A stretch of DNA of 64,000 nt from Jackrogersella multiformis. Its lineage: Eukaryota > Ascomycota > Sordariomycetes > Xylariales > Hypoxylaceae. This document shows, piece by piece, positions 12,179 through 24,000 of the stretch. A model generated the notes under the pieces. It had not been told where the DNA came from. It did no database searches and saw nothing but the letters and a program-made list of their open reading frames with translations. The stretch is from the NCBI GenBank assembly GCA_902806575.1, contig CADCXD010000009.1:1550001-1614000 (forward strand). The letters run 5' to 3'. The position numbers were made by a program, and so were the translations under genes. Numbering within the stretch: position 1 is the stretch's first letter; each line of letters begins with the position of its first letter.

Positions 12179-12612
12179 AAGGGTTTCGTGGAAGGATTAA
12201 TACTGGTGGTATTTGTTTGGCCGGCGTTCGAGAGGCATTCGATGGCGTTAAGGTAAGGTCGTGAGGTTTTTGGTCTTCGTGTTAATCATCCCTCAATTCA
12301 GATGACCACCTTCATAGCCATGATACCAATTTGCTTCCATGTCCTCTCCAAAATATGCTTTGTGATCCTTTTCTCTTAGCTCTGCGATTGATCCATATTC
12401 ATCAAACCAGCGTAAACTTCTACCACCACCTTCGTCCCATATCAAATTGGTCAAACCAATTTAAGGGTGCGGCGTCCCCTCTGAAACCCCCAAATTAGAC
12501 GATCTCTTGGAAATTGTACAACCCTTCGTGGATGTTTCGTACAACTGAAAATAGGCCTGAGAGGTATCGCCCTGTACGCTTGTATGACTTGCGAACTGAA
12601 GCAACCGGCCTC
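12179..12612. other. Convergent intergenic region RPC11/MED31
   Basis: Shared 3' flank of two convergent genes, expected to hold both 3' UTRs and polyadenylation sites. No distinct repeat or gene was seen. Confidence 0.5.
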
Positions 12613-13055
12613 CTAATCGCCCCTGTGCCAGTCCACGGACGCCTTCGCCCCCTCGGTGGCCAGGGCCTGCACCAGCTCGGGGCTGATGATGTCCTGGCGG
12701 AAGCGCTCCTCCTGCAGCAGCTCAAGGTGCTTCAGCGTCGGGCCTGGGTAGTTCAGGTACTTAACGTAGGGCGGCCGTGTCCAGTACCGCAGGTAGGATA
12801 GGTACGCGACGAAGGCGGGTTCGCTCAGGAGCTTCTGGGACGCGAGGTGGTTCAGGTAGAAGGGGTTCGCGAGAGACTGGACGAACTGTGTAGGGGAGCT
12901 GTTAGTGACTGCTTGGTAGATATGTTAAGTGAAATTGGCTGGGAGTAGGAGTAAAGGCGCACCTCAAGCTCGATCTCGAAACGACTGAACCCGCCGTATT
13001 TTGGTTCGTTGTCGGCTGGAATGGGAGGTGGTGATTGCTGCATCTCGACATCCAT
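12613..13055 (-). CDS. MED31: Mediator complex subunit 31 (MED31/Soh1)
   Basis: Two exons (12963-13055 and 12613-12885) give 121 residues, in the normal family range. The conserved core is clear: RFEIELEFVQSLANPFYLN, then AFVAYLSYLRYW, PPYVKYLNYPGPTL and LLQEERFRQDIISPEL. Med31 is a middle-module subunit of Mediator, the coactivator that bridges transcription factors and RNA polymerase II. The exon junction falls exactly inside IELE/FVQSL, which supports the splice model. The N-terminus (MDVEMQQSPPPIP) is short and polar. No truncation or odd residue is visible. Confidence 0.95.
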
Positions 13056-13691
13056 CGTGGTTTGTAGTTTGTAGTTAGAAATTTCGTAACGGTGGTCTTA
13101 GATATGAAAACTAATAAGTTTGTGGATTGTAGAAGAGTGCGACAATAGAAGTAGAAGAAAGTATGTAAGTGTCTTCAGTTAAAGACCATAAAGCTAGTGT
13201 GGGGAATTAATTCAGCCTATCCCTCGGTAGATAGATAAGTATGCTTAGATTGTTCCCATTTAATACATATTTATGTATCTATAAGGTATCTATGGCATCG
13301 CTTATAACAATTGCATCAAACGCCTAACTCTACTCTACTCCCTCGGGCAGTTTTAAATAGAATTATTTATCACAAATATCAATCATTTAATATGACAACA
13401 CGTCCAATTTATTGTAGAATTACATCCAACTCCTTAAACCTATGATGTGATGATTTTCCAGGCCTAGCAACCCTCTTCTCATCCATACCTACCAGGTACC
13501 TAGGTAATGAAATGCAAGTCCTTCAATCTTGGTATCAATATCCATGCCCTCGCTCCAAAATCGCCAGCATGATAAACATTCTCGGCAAGAAGGTAACTCC
13601 ATAATAATCAACTCTAACAGCGATCCCTCAACTTTAGCATCAACCTCAATTTCTAAGTAGGTAGCCATGGTTATACCAGTTCCCGCCGAGC
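13056..13691. other. Intergenic region, no gene seen
   Basis: Upstream of MED31 and downstream of the Ser/Thr-rich gene. It is AT-richer than its neighbours, with one ACCAGGTACCTAGGTAAT motif near 13490. The 68-residue minus frame at 13489-13695 has no recognisable feature. Confidence 0.5.
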
Positions 13692-14292
13692 TCACAGCGC
13701 AGCAAAGACGCCGAGCACGCCAACAAACATACCGGCTCCCATCTTAGCAGGTGTCGCGGCCGCATTGGATGTCGACGATTCGCTCACGGACTGGGTCAGA
13801 GAACCGCTGATTGTTGGAGAGGGCGTGATGCCACCAAGCGTCTGCGTCGCGGTCCCAGTCGTCGTGGTGTTCGCGAATGGCCTTGTCGAAAATGTAGGCG
13901 CTGAGCCTACAATGCTAGAAGAGTCCGATCCAGTCGATGTTGCAGAGATCGAACTGCTCGACGCACTGTCTGATGCACTGTCTGGTGCACTGTTTGACGC
14001 ACTGGTCGATGCTGCTGATGAATCCGCTGAGGAGTCCGACGTGGTTAGAGTTGGAGTGAAAGATGGTGTTGAACTAAACGTTGGCGTGTCTGGTGACGTG
14101 AGAGAAATCACACGGCCGTCTAAGCTTGCGCTCTAGATTCAAGTCAGCCCGAGCATCTTGTGGTATAGGTATCTAGGTAGGTTGGTAGGTTGGTAGGTTG
14201 GTCTTAGACTATGAAGTAACTTTACATACAGCATATCCGATCTGTGTGACGGCTACAGCCGCTGCTATCGCTAGTGCTAGGATTGATTTCAT
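13692..14292 (-). CDS. Small Ser/Thr-rich secreted, probably GPI-anchored protein
   Basis: Exons 14230-14292 and 13692-14132 give 167 residues. Exon 1 encodes exactly a signal peptide (MKSILALAIAAAVAVTQIGYA), and the intron has a GTATGT donor. The mature part is almost entirely Ser, Thr, Ala, Asp and Pro, with no cysteine, and should be heavily O-glycosylated. The C-terminus is a hydrophobic tail (MGAGMFVGVLGVFAAL) after small residues (SNAAATPAK), which fits GPI-anchor addition. Such proteins are usually wall or plasma-membrane surface mucins. No enzymatic domain is visible, and the family assignment rests on composition only. Confidence 0.75.
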
Positions 14293-15203
14293 CTTGTATG
14301 TTTTGTGTTTGGAAATCTCTTGTTAATAGCAGTCAACGAGTTCACACTGATGAAGACAACGTCAACGTCTTAATCCGTTGTCGAGAGGAGTAGGTTACCA
14401 GATAGAATAAAAGAAGGGGATAAATTCTAATTAGAGAGTGCCCAGGTGGCATATGTAAGGGACTATCTACCTACAGGTAGGAGGTAGCCAGCACCCGAAG
14501 AACAGGTTCCCATGTCGAAGCGACGATCTGCTGTACGGATACCTACACCCATAGGCCATAACCAACTTGGAAAGCTCCGATCAGCTGAAAGATTTTAACC
14601 ATCCAGGAACTGCGCCCTCTACTACACGTTGTACCGCAAGTACCTAGGTACCTAGTAACAAGTATTGTACAGTGCCTGGCTTATAGCTTTAGCAGCTGCA
14701 CTGATCGGCATTGACTGTGGGAATTAAAGCGTTACTTCCTTTGACGCCGACTTCCTACATTGTGGAAGCAACGATACCTATCCGTATTCTCTAAACTCGG
14801 CAAGAGTAGCAGTGCATGACGTAGGTCTATGTTGCACAGTGTCACACTGTAACTAATCAATATGAAGCATATCGGAATCTTTGGAACCTACGAGCTTCCG
14901 GGAAATGTTATATCAGACCATCTCGAAATGAGGAGGTAAGAACATACTACCAGGAAGCCTCTAAAAATCACAATATCCACACCCCTTTCTATATCCTTAT
15001 TCTCTGTTGGCTCCTCCCCCGCATTACTACTCGTGACGAAAATGCGCATCAAGCTTCGGGTCCCCACGTTCGATGGTATCGTGATAGTATATCGGATACG
15101 TCTGCTTAGTGGAGACAGGCCTAACTTGTTTGACTCCATATAGATTTCAATAAATTCTCACAAATATCAGAAGCGGAACAAATAAGTCCCGCATTCCTGT
15201 GAA
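14293..15203. other. Intergenic region, no gene seen
   Basis: Promoter side of the Ser/Thr-rich gene, then spacer up to the tRNA. It contains TACCTAGGTACCTAG near 14640. The minus frame at 14888-15139 (83 residues) shows no domain. No other RNA gene was recognised. Confidence 0.5.
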
Positions 15204-15274
15204 GCATCAGTGGTTTAGTGGTAAAATCCATCGTTGCCATCGATGGGCCCCGCGTTCGATTCGCGGCTGATGCA
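15204..15274 (+). tRNA. tRNA-Gly (anticodon GCC)
   Basis: A 71-nt intronless cloverleaf. The acceptor stem GCATCAG (15204-15210) pairs with CTGATGC (15267-15273), followed by discriminator A. The D-arm and A box are TGGTTTAGTGG. The anticodon stem CATCG/CGATG closes the loop TTGCCAT, with anticodon GCC at 15236-15238. The T loop and B box are GTTCGATTC (15254-15262). It decodes GGC and GGU, the standard major glycine tRNA. Confidence 0.97.
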
Positions 15275-15279
15275 TCTAA

Positions 15280-15287
15280 TTTTTTTT
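15280..15287 (+). terminator. RNA polymerase III terminator of the tRNA-Gly
   Basis: A run of eight T residues starts six bases after the tRNA 3' end, and further T-rich runs follow. This is the standard Pol III stop signal. Confidence 0.9.
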
Positions 15288-18200
15288 GTTTTTGTTTTCA
15301 TTTTTGGTAAATGAGCACAAGATTGTTGAATCTAAATTAGGTATCAAATTACTGCTAGTATAATTTGCTTAGCTAAGTACTTGCAAATAGTGACGAGGTC
15401 GAGTCGAATCGTTCCTGTTAAAGGTCCAGGTATCTCTCTTTGTACATGTTAGCGAAGACCCTTTAAGTTCATAGTTTAGGTAGTTAACCAGTCTCTTAAA
15501 ACACAATAGAACAACCAGCAACAACTATGAGCCCTTGGTGATCTAAAGTTTCCGACTGTAGAACTGCTCGAAATATTTAATAGAATAGAAGAATCCTCTG
15601 AAACTAACCGTAAGGAATTGTGATTCCTGCTATCCACATTAATCCAGCTGGATAGCCTATCTACCTGTAGACAGAGTATTTCCATCAGATATGAAATTAT
15701 AGCAAATGTGCTAATAAGCAGTAGAAAATCGTTTTAAGCCATACTTACCGCTAAGGGAGGTAACGAGAATTTCCCCTTTCGGCTCTTAGGGCTTGTGTCA
15801 AGGCTTGTCATTGGCCAATACAGATCCAAGTGACTCCTATTAGGTAGACCTACCTCCTTACCTCCTTGCCTCCGTTAGTACAAGATATACACTTTTAAGG
15901 AGAAACCGAAATTAATGTTTAACTTTTGATGGTTATATCTTGCCTGATTTAAACTTATATAATGTTTACTTGTATTAAATTGTAGTACTAGGTTACAGTT
16001 CTACTTTCTTCACATACTTTTAATATGAGGTTATACCAAGTAATAACCTAAATACCTAGGTATTTTTATAGTTTGGCATCTGGATAGGTTAAAGCCGATG
16101 GCCCCAGGTATGATGGGAGAAGGGAGATTGTAACTAAAGGGATAAGCGGAGGGAACCTTTATGAATATCCCATATTTTATTTCAATAGTTGAATGTGAAA
16201 AAAAAAAACTTTGGTTTGAACTTGATTCGAACTCCCCCCAGTTTAGCGAACTGTGGTTTGAGCGTTATTCAACCGAGTCATTTGGACCTGCCCCTAAGGG
16301 CAATGGACTGATATATTATGATTACTTATATATCTGCCTTTGCTTCCCAGGGGCCCGGTTTCCATCCGGTTGTCCTAAGAGACTGGTTAGTGTGAGGTTG
16401 CTTAGGAGATAGTGATGATTTGGTATATAAGATTGCCACGAGGACCCTCCCGTTTCCTGGGTAGACGAAACCTCTCCAGTCGCTTTTAAACGGCGAGAAG
16501 AAAGCCCAGGATGCATGTTGGGGCAACCAGCTTACTAGGATGCTATGGTATCCCTCCCCGTTAACTGTAGTTGACGTAGTCATTCCTTGAGCCTTGTAGT
16601 CATGAAGTGTTATTAAGTTGTTAAGATAGGTACATTAGAGACTCATACTAGAAGAGTTTACCCTAAGGATAGCTTGACGAGTGGCTGCTGGTATCAAGAA
16701 TAAACTACCAAGAATCTACCTTTCATGAGTAAATTGAGTTGTCAAGGAATGTTTCGCTCGTACTATATAACCTAGCACATGGGTAAACTTTGAAATCATA
16801 AACTCCGTAAACTAAAGGATAATAGCCAAAAATCGACGAAGCCGGTATATTGTCATAGTTCCACACGAAGAGGCAAGCAAAAGTAAGACGACACAACTAC
16901 CTCCTACGTGGTCAATCGTCAGATACGCGACCAGATAGCTGACGTGATGTTTGCTTAAGCACGTAACCCAAAGCAAATAATAAGAGTATGTTGTCATCTT
17001 TTAAATGGCTCTGCTGCTTACTAACCTCGTTACATGATAATTCTATACGAAGCCTAATCTTCGGTTGCATACCTAGATAGGTATTGGGAGTACAGTTAAA
17101 ACACATTAAAAATTTTATATACCGTAAGTTTCACTATGTACAGGAACTCAAACCTCACTCCTTTACGACCCCTGAAGCGATAGCCGAAATTGTACCCCTT
17201 TGCAAGCTATTCAGAAGTCGGAAATATTAATACCTACCTAGGTGCCTACCTAGGTAGGTTGTGATCTATAGAAGATCATATTGAAGTGACTAAGACGGCT
17301 CGTGGTTACATGGCCAACGGCTATCAATTCCTCTCCTATAAATAATTGAGACATCAAAATTTTGAACCCCTACCAACGCATGCCCGTACATGGTAATTTG
17401 GTCTTTTCTTTCTTCCCATCATCTTCTCCACGCTTTACCAGCCTCATATTTCTCCCGCTAGTTATCGTATGCCATATTACAAGCACCTTAAAAGAGAAAC
17501 TACCCAGGTACCGGCAGGTACTCCATCCAGATTCTCCCATACACATATCCCCTTTGAAGTACTTCCCGACTAGACCATACCAATTAGTCACCAGGGAAGC
17601 CCGACTGAACTCCTAATAACATAACCCTGGCGGTTTCTTTCCTCGGTAATAATCAGGTACCAATTGGCGATATTCGTCCTTATCTACCCCGTGTTGAAGT
17701 TAAAGTCGTGTACCTAATACAACTAGACACTCATCGTTAGTATCTACCGCGCATCTCGAACATCTACCGTCACCTATTCACGGCGAGCAAGACTCAGGCG
17801 TGAAGACAACACTATGCTATCAAATTTGGGGTCTCTCTGGGTGGTAACGGGGATTTGGGGATGACGGGGGGATATTGTGTTTGCACGATCTAAAATCTTT
17901 TTGGGTTCGGGACGATCGCCGCTCCATTCAATCCATCTTTGGCCCGTCGCCGACCGTCGCGCGCCTCCGGATATATCCTCCCTAGTTTCCTTTCATCCCT
18001 AACATACTCTCGGTGGTGTTAACTAGCTAGTGACAAATCCTTACTACCTACCTATCTACCAACAATGGTATGGGACCGACTCCTATCACACTTGAGATAT
18101 ACCCAAGATGCCGTCCGTCATAAACAGTTTTTGGCTCACCAAATCCGAGGTCCTGACCAACTACCTATCATGATTTCCGCCTCGCCTACCGGGCTTGGCG

Positions 18201-18319
18201 ATTGTGGAAGAGCCAGCATTGCGTCTTCAGCACTAGGATTATATGGTTAGGAGCATCACGGGATCTTCGCATCCACTTCGTGTCCTAGGCACTTCCCCGG
18301 CCTATCGACGCTGCCGTTC
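15288..18319. other. Gene-free spacer between tRNA-Gly and the importin gene
   Basis: About 3 kb. It has ACCTAGGT-type palindromes at 16050-16062 and 17230-17255. At 16161-16590 frames of 83-85 residues are open on both strands without a recognisable domain. At 17840-18000 a more GC-rich stretch, then pyrimidine-rich sequence, leads to a 61-residue frame (18065-18250, ATG in AACAATGG). I could not link that frame to any family or extend it by splicing. No gene is called. Confidence 0.45.
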
Positions 18320-21300
18320 CTATATGGCACCGCCATTAGGTGCCCCAGGAACCCCTTGGGGATTTTGTGCGATTTGAGCTGCGAGTTGTAAAGCAGCTTG
18401 GGCATTAGTCTCGGCCTGATGGACGGCGGTTTGGATGACCCCCTGCTCGTCGGCCGACAGATTTGCGGTGAGACTGGAGTAGAACTGGGGGTTTTCTTGT
18501 TGCATTTCTGCGTAGCGATAAGTTAGAAACTACAAAAGAGCGATTACTTGATCAAACTTACTCATGAGGACGTTTCGGAAGAGCTGATAAGGCTCAATCT
18601 TGTCAAGAGGTGATTCAAGTAATACACTATCTTCTCCAAGATCGTCATCCGACTCCTCAGCTTGGTCTTTGTATTGGCTGTCGATCTGACTGAATTTGGC
18701 GGCTTCCTCATTGAGGAAATCGAGGTATGCTGTACTCTCGTCCCGGGCCTCGGCTTGCTCGCCCTCCGCCCCTTCCTCGCCGTTCCAGTTGGTATCTTCG
18801 TCAGCCCACTCATCATCGTCCTCGTAGTCGTAGTTATTCGAATCGTACGTGAAGTCTTCTTTCAATGCCTCCTCGCGATTCTTCAAGGCACTGGGTAGCG
18901 ATTTGAAGAGGCTCGTGATACCCTGCAAGAGTCTCGGCCAGCCGGTACTAACGCTAGCAGGGATCTGGTCTACACCGAGACTAAGCAGAGACGCGATAGC
19001 CACGATGCACAGCTTCTTGTCATGGACACGGCTAAAGTAGTCCATATTCATAAACCAAAGGCTGAAAAACTTATTAGTCCATCCTTTGTTTTCTAGAACG
19101 GCCAGGGTCAGAAGCGGGTTGTAGTAGATCGCATTTATAACCATCTCCATGAGATGAATCTTATACGATTTGACTTTGACGTCGTGGCCGCTTAGAACCA
19201 CCATAGCCATGGTGATAAAGCCCGTGACAGATTGGTCGATATGGCCGCGCAGGCTCAACATCATAGCTTCCGCAAGCTTGCATGCGCAGATGCGGTCGAC
19301 GCCTCCGACCTTCTGGTCTTGGAACATATCTTGAACCATCCCGTACAAGGCCTGGACATACTCGGGCTTCTGGGTCAGGTGGGGAGCGCCGTACTGCACG
19401 AAATTGTCTAGAGCCGGAAGCATATCCTCGAGATACAGCTCGGCGCCGGATTTAAATGTAGCGTGGATGAGCTCGAAAGCTTGCCACATGGTTGGCGAGA
19501 TACTCTTCGCAGCAAATGTGCAACTATCAATGATCTCGAAGACTTCATTGTAGAGGTCTAAGTAGACGTGTGAGTCAGCTGTACCGTGGGAGAAGAACAG
19601 GTTACTTACCGTATAACTTGTTCTCTAGTGTGACTTGAATAACGGGCATTAATACGGCCTCGATGTGCAATAACACATCCGGGGTGCTTTCCAAAGTCAA
19701 AATAAGGGTACCAATAGTCTGCAGGACGCCCAATGCGGTTATACTCTTGTCGTCCAGGTAATCGCCAAAGTCATCATCGTTAGTATTGCGAGCATCATTC
19801 TTCTCCAGAAGCTCGCGGATGATCCTCAAGTAAGTATCCCGAAGCTGCTCGCTTAGGGCCACGGCGAAGGGGGTAAGCTCGGCAGCGAACACTTCGACGA
19901 AATCCTCCATCACGTTAGCTAGTGCGTCGATGTCGCACTCGTTCGCCAGCTTCAGCAATTGCTGCATGATGGTAGGGATGCTCTGCTGCATATTGGCACG
20001 GATAGGATCGTGACGGATAAGGGGCTGCAGAGCCAGCGCCGCCGTGACTCTTACGGGTAGGTCGGAGTCGGCCATACAGTCTAAGATATGCCGATAGATG
20101 ATGAGCAAGTTGTTCTCGTGCTTGAAGTTGAGCTGCTCGAACTTCTCAATGGTATCGCAAGCTCGGGCCCGAAGGAAGCCAAGAGGGCTCTTGAAATCCG
20201 GGAAGACATAACGGACTAGGAAATATTCGATCTGGTCGGCGACTGGACTCTTCTTACCCAGGAGAACCGGCGCCAAAGTGCCAATCATCCTCAAAGCCCC
20301 CTCCTTCGCGATGTGGTCTTTCTTGTTCTCAGGGGCCTGCTCGTATTCGTTAACAACTCCGTTGACAAATTGTAGGATTTCGAACGTCTGCTTTCTACGA
20401 GCTTTGGTCAGAGTAACGAGGAAGTTCGTCGCAGCCACGTCGGGTGCCGAGACTTCTTCGTAGAAGTTTAGCTTCCGGTGAAGATACTCTTCGGGTTCGT
20501 CGTCGAATTTTTCTACATCCTCAATGCTCAAGCACATAACCGGGAAGACCAGGTGAGTAACAAGGTTGTTGAGATGAGGCTGCATCAAGTTCCACATGGA
20601 CTTGGGCCGACAACATTCGTCAAGGAAAACGAGCGTGTAGGATAAACACGGTTTGCTAAGCCAAGCTGTCTTTGAAACCCACTTCTCGATTTCTTGCAAG
20701 TAATGCTTCAGAATTTCGGGCGCGATGGTGGTCTCGAAGGAATTTGAAAATCTTGTCGCCTCGTCGCTCTTAGTAGTGACCGTTGCAGGGTTACCGTGTC
20801 TGGTAATCATTTGTTAGAAATCTCGCGGAGCTACCCTTAATAACGTAGATAGTACCAACCTGATCCAAAGTCTGTTGAGGTTGAAGTAAGCCCACTTCTT
20901 GGCCTTCCACCAGTGGTGGCGCTCTCGCTCATCATCGTAATTAGACACCGTCGCGGGTATCGTCTTGGACACGGTATTTAGGAAAATGGTGCACCACCCG
21001 ATATTAACTTCATGTTGTCTTAAGAAGCTAGAAAGCTCGAGCTGTCAAGTGTTAGAGATACCGTCAAATCAGCAAAGACAGTTGCTAAAGAGTAGACTTA
21101 CCCATGTTGCGTGCTTGTAGGCTTTGAGAGCGATGTGCAACATCTCAGCAGCCTCGTCGCTCTCTTGGTTGACCAATTCATTACAAACTTGTTGGAGCCT
21201 AGGAAAGCTGGCCTCTACAATCTTATCAAACTCTGCTCTGCTGCTGTCTTGGGGACCCTTGAATCTATAAGCGCGACAAGTGACCAGCAGGCACTGCAGA

Positions 21301-22035
21301 CCGGCGAGAACCGATGGGGGATCATTCGAGTGCAACAATTGCAGGGTGACATCCATAAAACTAGGCCATTTCCCGGGGAAATCGAAGTGTAGGATGCGCT
21401 GGATCAGCTGCAGCAGTTGTTGACGAACAGGGCCCCGAGAGGCGGCGAGAATGGGGAGGATGCGGTCGCGAAAGCGTTGCTTCTCATCTTCTGCTATGAG
21501 GGTCTCGTCAGGATAATGGTCACTCTTGGACCAGCCTCGGTTCGTCCGATTCTTTAGGTAGATGACAGCTATGATATCAACAGCATCAGCGAGATGGACT
21601 TGTGATGTCCAGATAGGGAGATGGTAGTCATACTTGAGAGTCGAACAGAGTCATCGGATTCAGCATTTAAGACGTCGAGCAAGACGTCGGTGAAGCCAGC
21701 ATGAGTCTCGGCCTATTGTTTCGAGATAACGATTTTGTCAGCAACTCGTGCCCAACGATGAACGCGTCAAGTGTAGGATGTGGAAGATGGGCGCATCGCA
21801 TCGCATTGCGTAGCCTAACGTTGATACACGCGAGGTTATGGGTAAGGTGTAGCATGGCATAACATGGCGTATGGGTAGCATGGCATGGCATGGCTCGAGA
21901 CGGCATGGGCATTGTAGAAAAAGCAAACAATGTATTGAAACTTACCGCCTTGAGTTCGAGCTCTGCGGCTCTTCGCACATTGGCGTCGGGGGAGAGGGTG
22001 GCGACGACGCGAGCCCTAACGGCCTCGGCATTCAT
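18320..22035 (-). CDS. Importin-beta family karyopherin, Sxm1/Nmd5 (importin-7/8) type
   Basis: Seven exons (21946-22035, 21634-21712, 21102-21568, 20860-21041, 19610-20799, 18562-19557, 18320-18507) join to 1063 residues, close to Nmd5 and importin-7/8. It ferries cargo through the nuclear pore under Ran-GTP control. The N-terminus (ATLSPDANVRRAAELELKA, then VRLSTVIYLKNRTNRGW) is the importin-beta N-terminal, Ran-binding repeat. HEAT-repeat sequence follows, including CDIDALANVMEDFVEVF, LYNEVFEIIDSCTF, and a segment with YLEDMLPALDNFVQYG, typical of the Cse1-like C-terminal half. The acidic stretch YDYEDDDEWADEDTNW around residues 910-930 matches the acidic loop of importin-7/8. Cargo in this fungus is unknown. 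Intron 1 (21713-21945) is unusually long and carries CATGG repeats. Confidence 0.92.
21840..21905. repeat. Degenerate CATGG/ATGGC short repeat inside importin intron 1
   Basis: Repeated CATGGC, CATAACATGGCG and GCATGGCATGGCATGGC units lie within the 233-nt first intron of the importin gene. They make the intron read as an open frame and could mislead gene callers. Confidence 0.7.
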
Positions 22036-22429
22036 GATGGATTCTTCAAATTGTACTGATGCTTATATTGATCTGTTACAACAGTTTATGTCGATGTGTC
22101 GATGTGTTGGTATGTTGATGTGTTGATGGGCAACAGCAATGACGTTGTGTAGGTATTCGGCTAGGATTCGGGTGTAGGTTGCCCGTTCGACCCAGTCGAA
22201 TCGACGAAAGAAAAGGGAGAGGCGAGGCAGTGGTTCGCAGTAATACGGTTTTGTGATGATAATAGTTCAGCTTTGCGGCGCTGCACCCAATTGTGGTGTA
22301 AAAAAAAAAATTAATGTGAGGTTTAGACTTGTCAGTGGTTACTCGTTATTTTTGCGCCATCCGAAAATGGCGGGGCACTAAGGTGCCGTCGTGGAAGGGT
22401 CTACCATCTGTGCAATGCCCGTCTACTAC
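22036..22429. promoter_or_regulatory. Upstream region of the importin gene
   Basis: 5' flank of the importin start at 22035. It contains a run of GATGTGT/GATGTGTTG-like repeats (22090-22130) and an A10 run near 22300. Promoter function is inferred from position only. Confidence 0.4.
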
Positions 22430-22691
22430 GTACCTAGGTAAGTACCTATGTATTGTACAACCATAAACCGTACAATCATAGGTACCTAGGTACCTAGGTA
22501 CAATCCTATGGTACCTCCAGCTCCAGCTATTTCCATGTGCAATCTCGCGCTAATCCTTAATAGCCCTTTAGGTACCTAAGGGTAATGTGTATTGGAAGTA
22601 CCTACCAAGGTACCTGTCGTCGACTCCTACCTACATGTAATAGGTAGGTACCTGTACTATAAATCTGTAGGTACCTGCCCAGGTACTTAGT
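22430..22691. repeat. Cluster of ACCTAGGT / GGTACC palindromic motifs
   Basis: Dense copies of TACCTAGGTA and its variants: TACCTAGGTA at 22431, a GGTACCTAGGTACCTAGGTA run at about 22480-22500, and further GGTACC or GGTAGGTACC units to 22691. The 8-bp core ACCTAGGT is its own reverse complement, so the array can form many small cruciforms. Similar clusters occur throughout this window. Confidence 0.85.
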
Positions 22692-24000
22692 AGTGGGCGT
22701 GTCACAGGCCTACTGGTAGCTGGCATAGTGCTGCTAGGGCTGCTAGGGTCTACTGAGCACACACCTTACGACTTCCAACATTGGGAGTTTGCGCTGGCAG
22801 AACCTTGGAATTCGATAGTCTCAAGTGCTGAAGATCTATGATAAAGTTCAGGTAGGTACTTGCATGCTTTCGTTTATTGCCCAGGTGCTTATAAATCCTA
22901 GGTGCTCATATAAAGTCGCAAACATTTAAATTTCTACTTGAGATAATTAGAAAATTTAAATCTTGCAACCGTACATTTCTCTCCTACTTATGGGTAACAT
23001 TCAATGTCAACTGAAAACGTGTTTGGAATGCCTCCCTCTTGATAGGGCAACCCGATACATGAACGGCAAACTCACTGTATATTTCCAGTCGCACGTTAAA
23101 ACGACTCGACTCAACTCGACTCGACTCCATAGAATAAGTATATAATCATTAATCAAAACTTACGCACCTGCTTTTAATATGTCTACCTACCTTTGTGAGT
23201 GTTCGAATCGTTTTCGTCAACTTGCTTAAGTGCCTTAGGTAGGTACCTAAGTTACCTAGGTAGGTAGATTTATAAAAAGAATAAGGCATCCTACTATACA
23301 TGAAGTACCTACCCAAGTTGGTAGACCCACAGGCTTCACACAAGCCACAAGGGTTTACGACTCGAAGGAATTGGAATGTGCAGCAGATGAGACAACAACC
23401 TAGAACTAAATAAAGAGGCAACTATTATAGGTACCTAGGTAATATCCATGAATACCTAGGTAGGTACCTAGGTAGTTAAATAGAAACTAGGTACGTAATA
23501 TACTTGCTTACATAAATATATTTAGCATAGGAACCTTATGTAATTAGTATAGTCTATGTCATATATGTAAATATAACGTGTATGTACTTACCTAGCTAAG
23601 TATTGAACGAGGTACCTATTGTGCCTCGTTCATGCCAGACTCGAAATCATAAATCACTTAACTTGGAAAGCCGAAGGCGGTCGAGGGCGTCACCGCCTTC
23701 GTGGCTTTTGTATGCAAACTTCCCTTATTACCTAGGTAGGTACTAGGTACTAGGTACCTAGGTATCACCTACCTAGGTACGCATCCATCATTGATACTTG
23801 CCGCTGTCGTACTACAAATAGGTAACTACATGTACCTAATTAGGTTGGAAGGACTAAGGTACCTTTAATAGTAAGACTTACTTTAATTGGCTACTACATA
23901 GTACGTCCATCCCCTCCATCGCCCCCCACTTCCGCACAGATGATTCTTTTTGCTTCACAGAATCAATATTTTTTATTTTTTATTCATTTTTTAATATGGA
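22692..24000. other. Gene desert with palindrome clusters and hairpins
   Basis: No gene was seen. ACCTAGGT-type clusters lie at 23233-23268, 23429-23476 and 23729-23780. Two perfect hairpins lie close together: TGAACGAGG (23604-23612) pairs with CCTCGTTCA (23624-23632), and CGAAGGCGGT (23672-23681) pairs with ACCGCCTTCG (23692-23701). Confidence 0.6.

Noticed and set aside
16161..16590. Open frames on both strands resembling a transposon scrap
   Set aside because: No terminal repeats, target-site duplication or transposase motif could be found.
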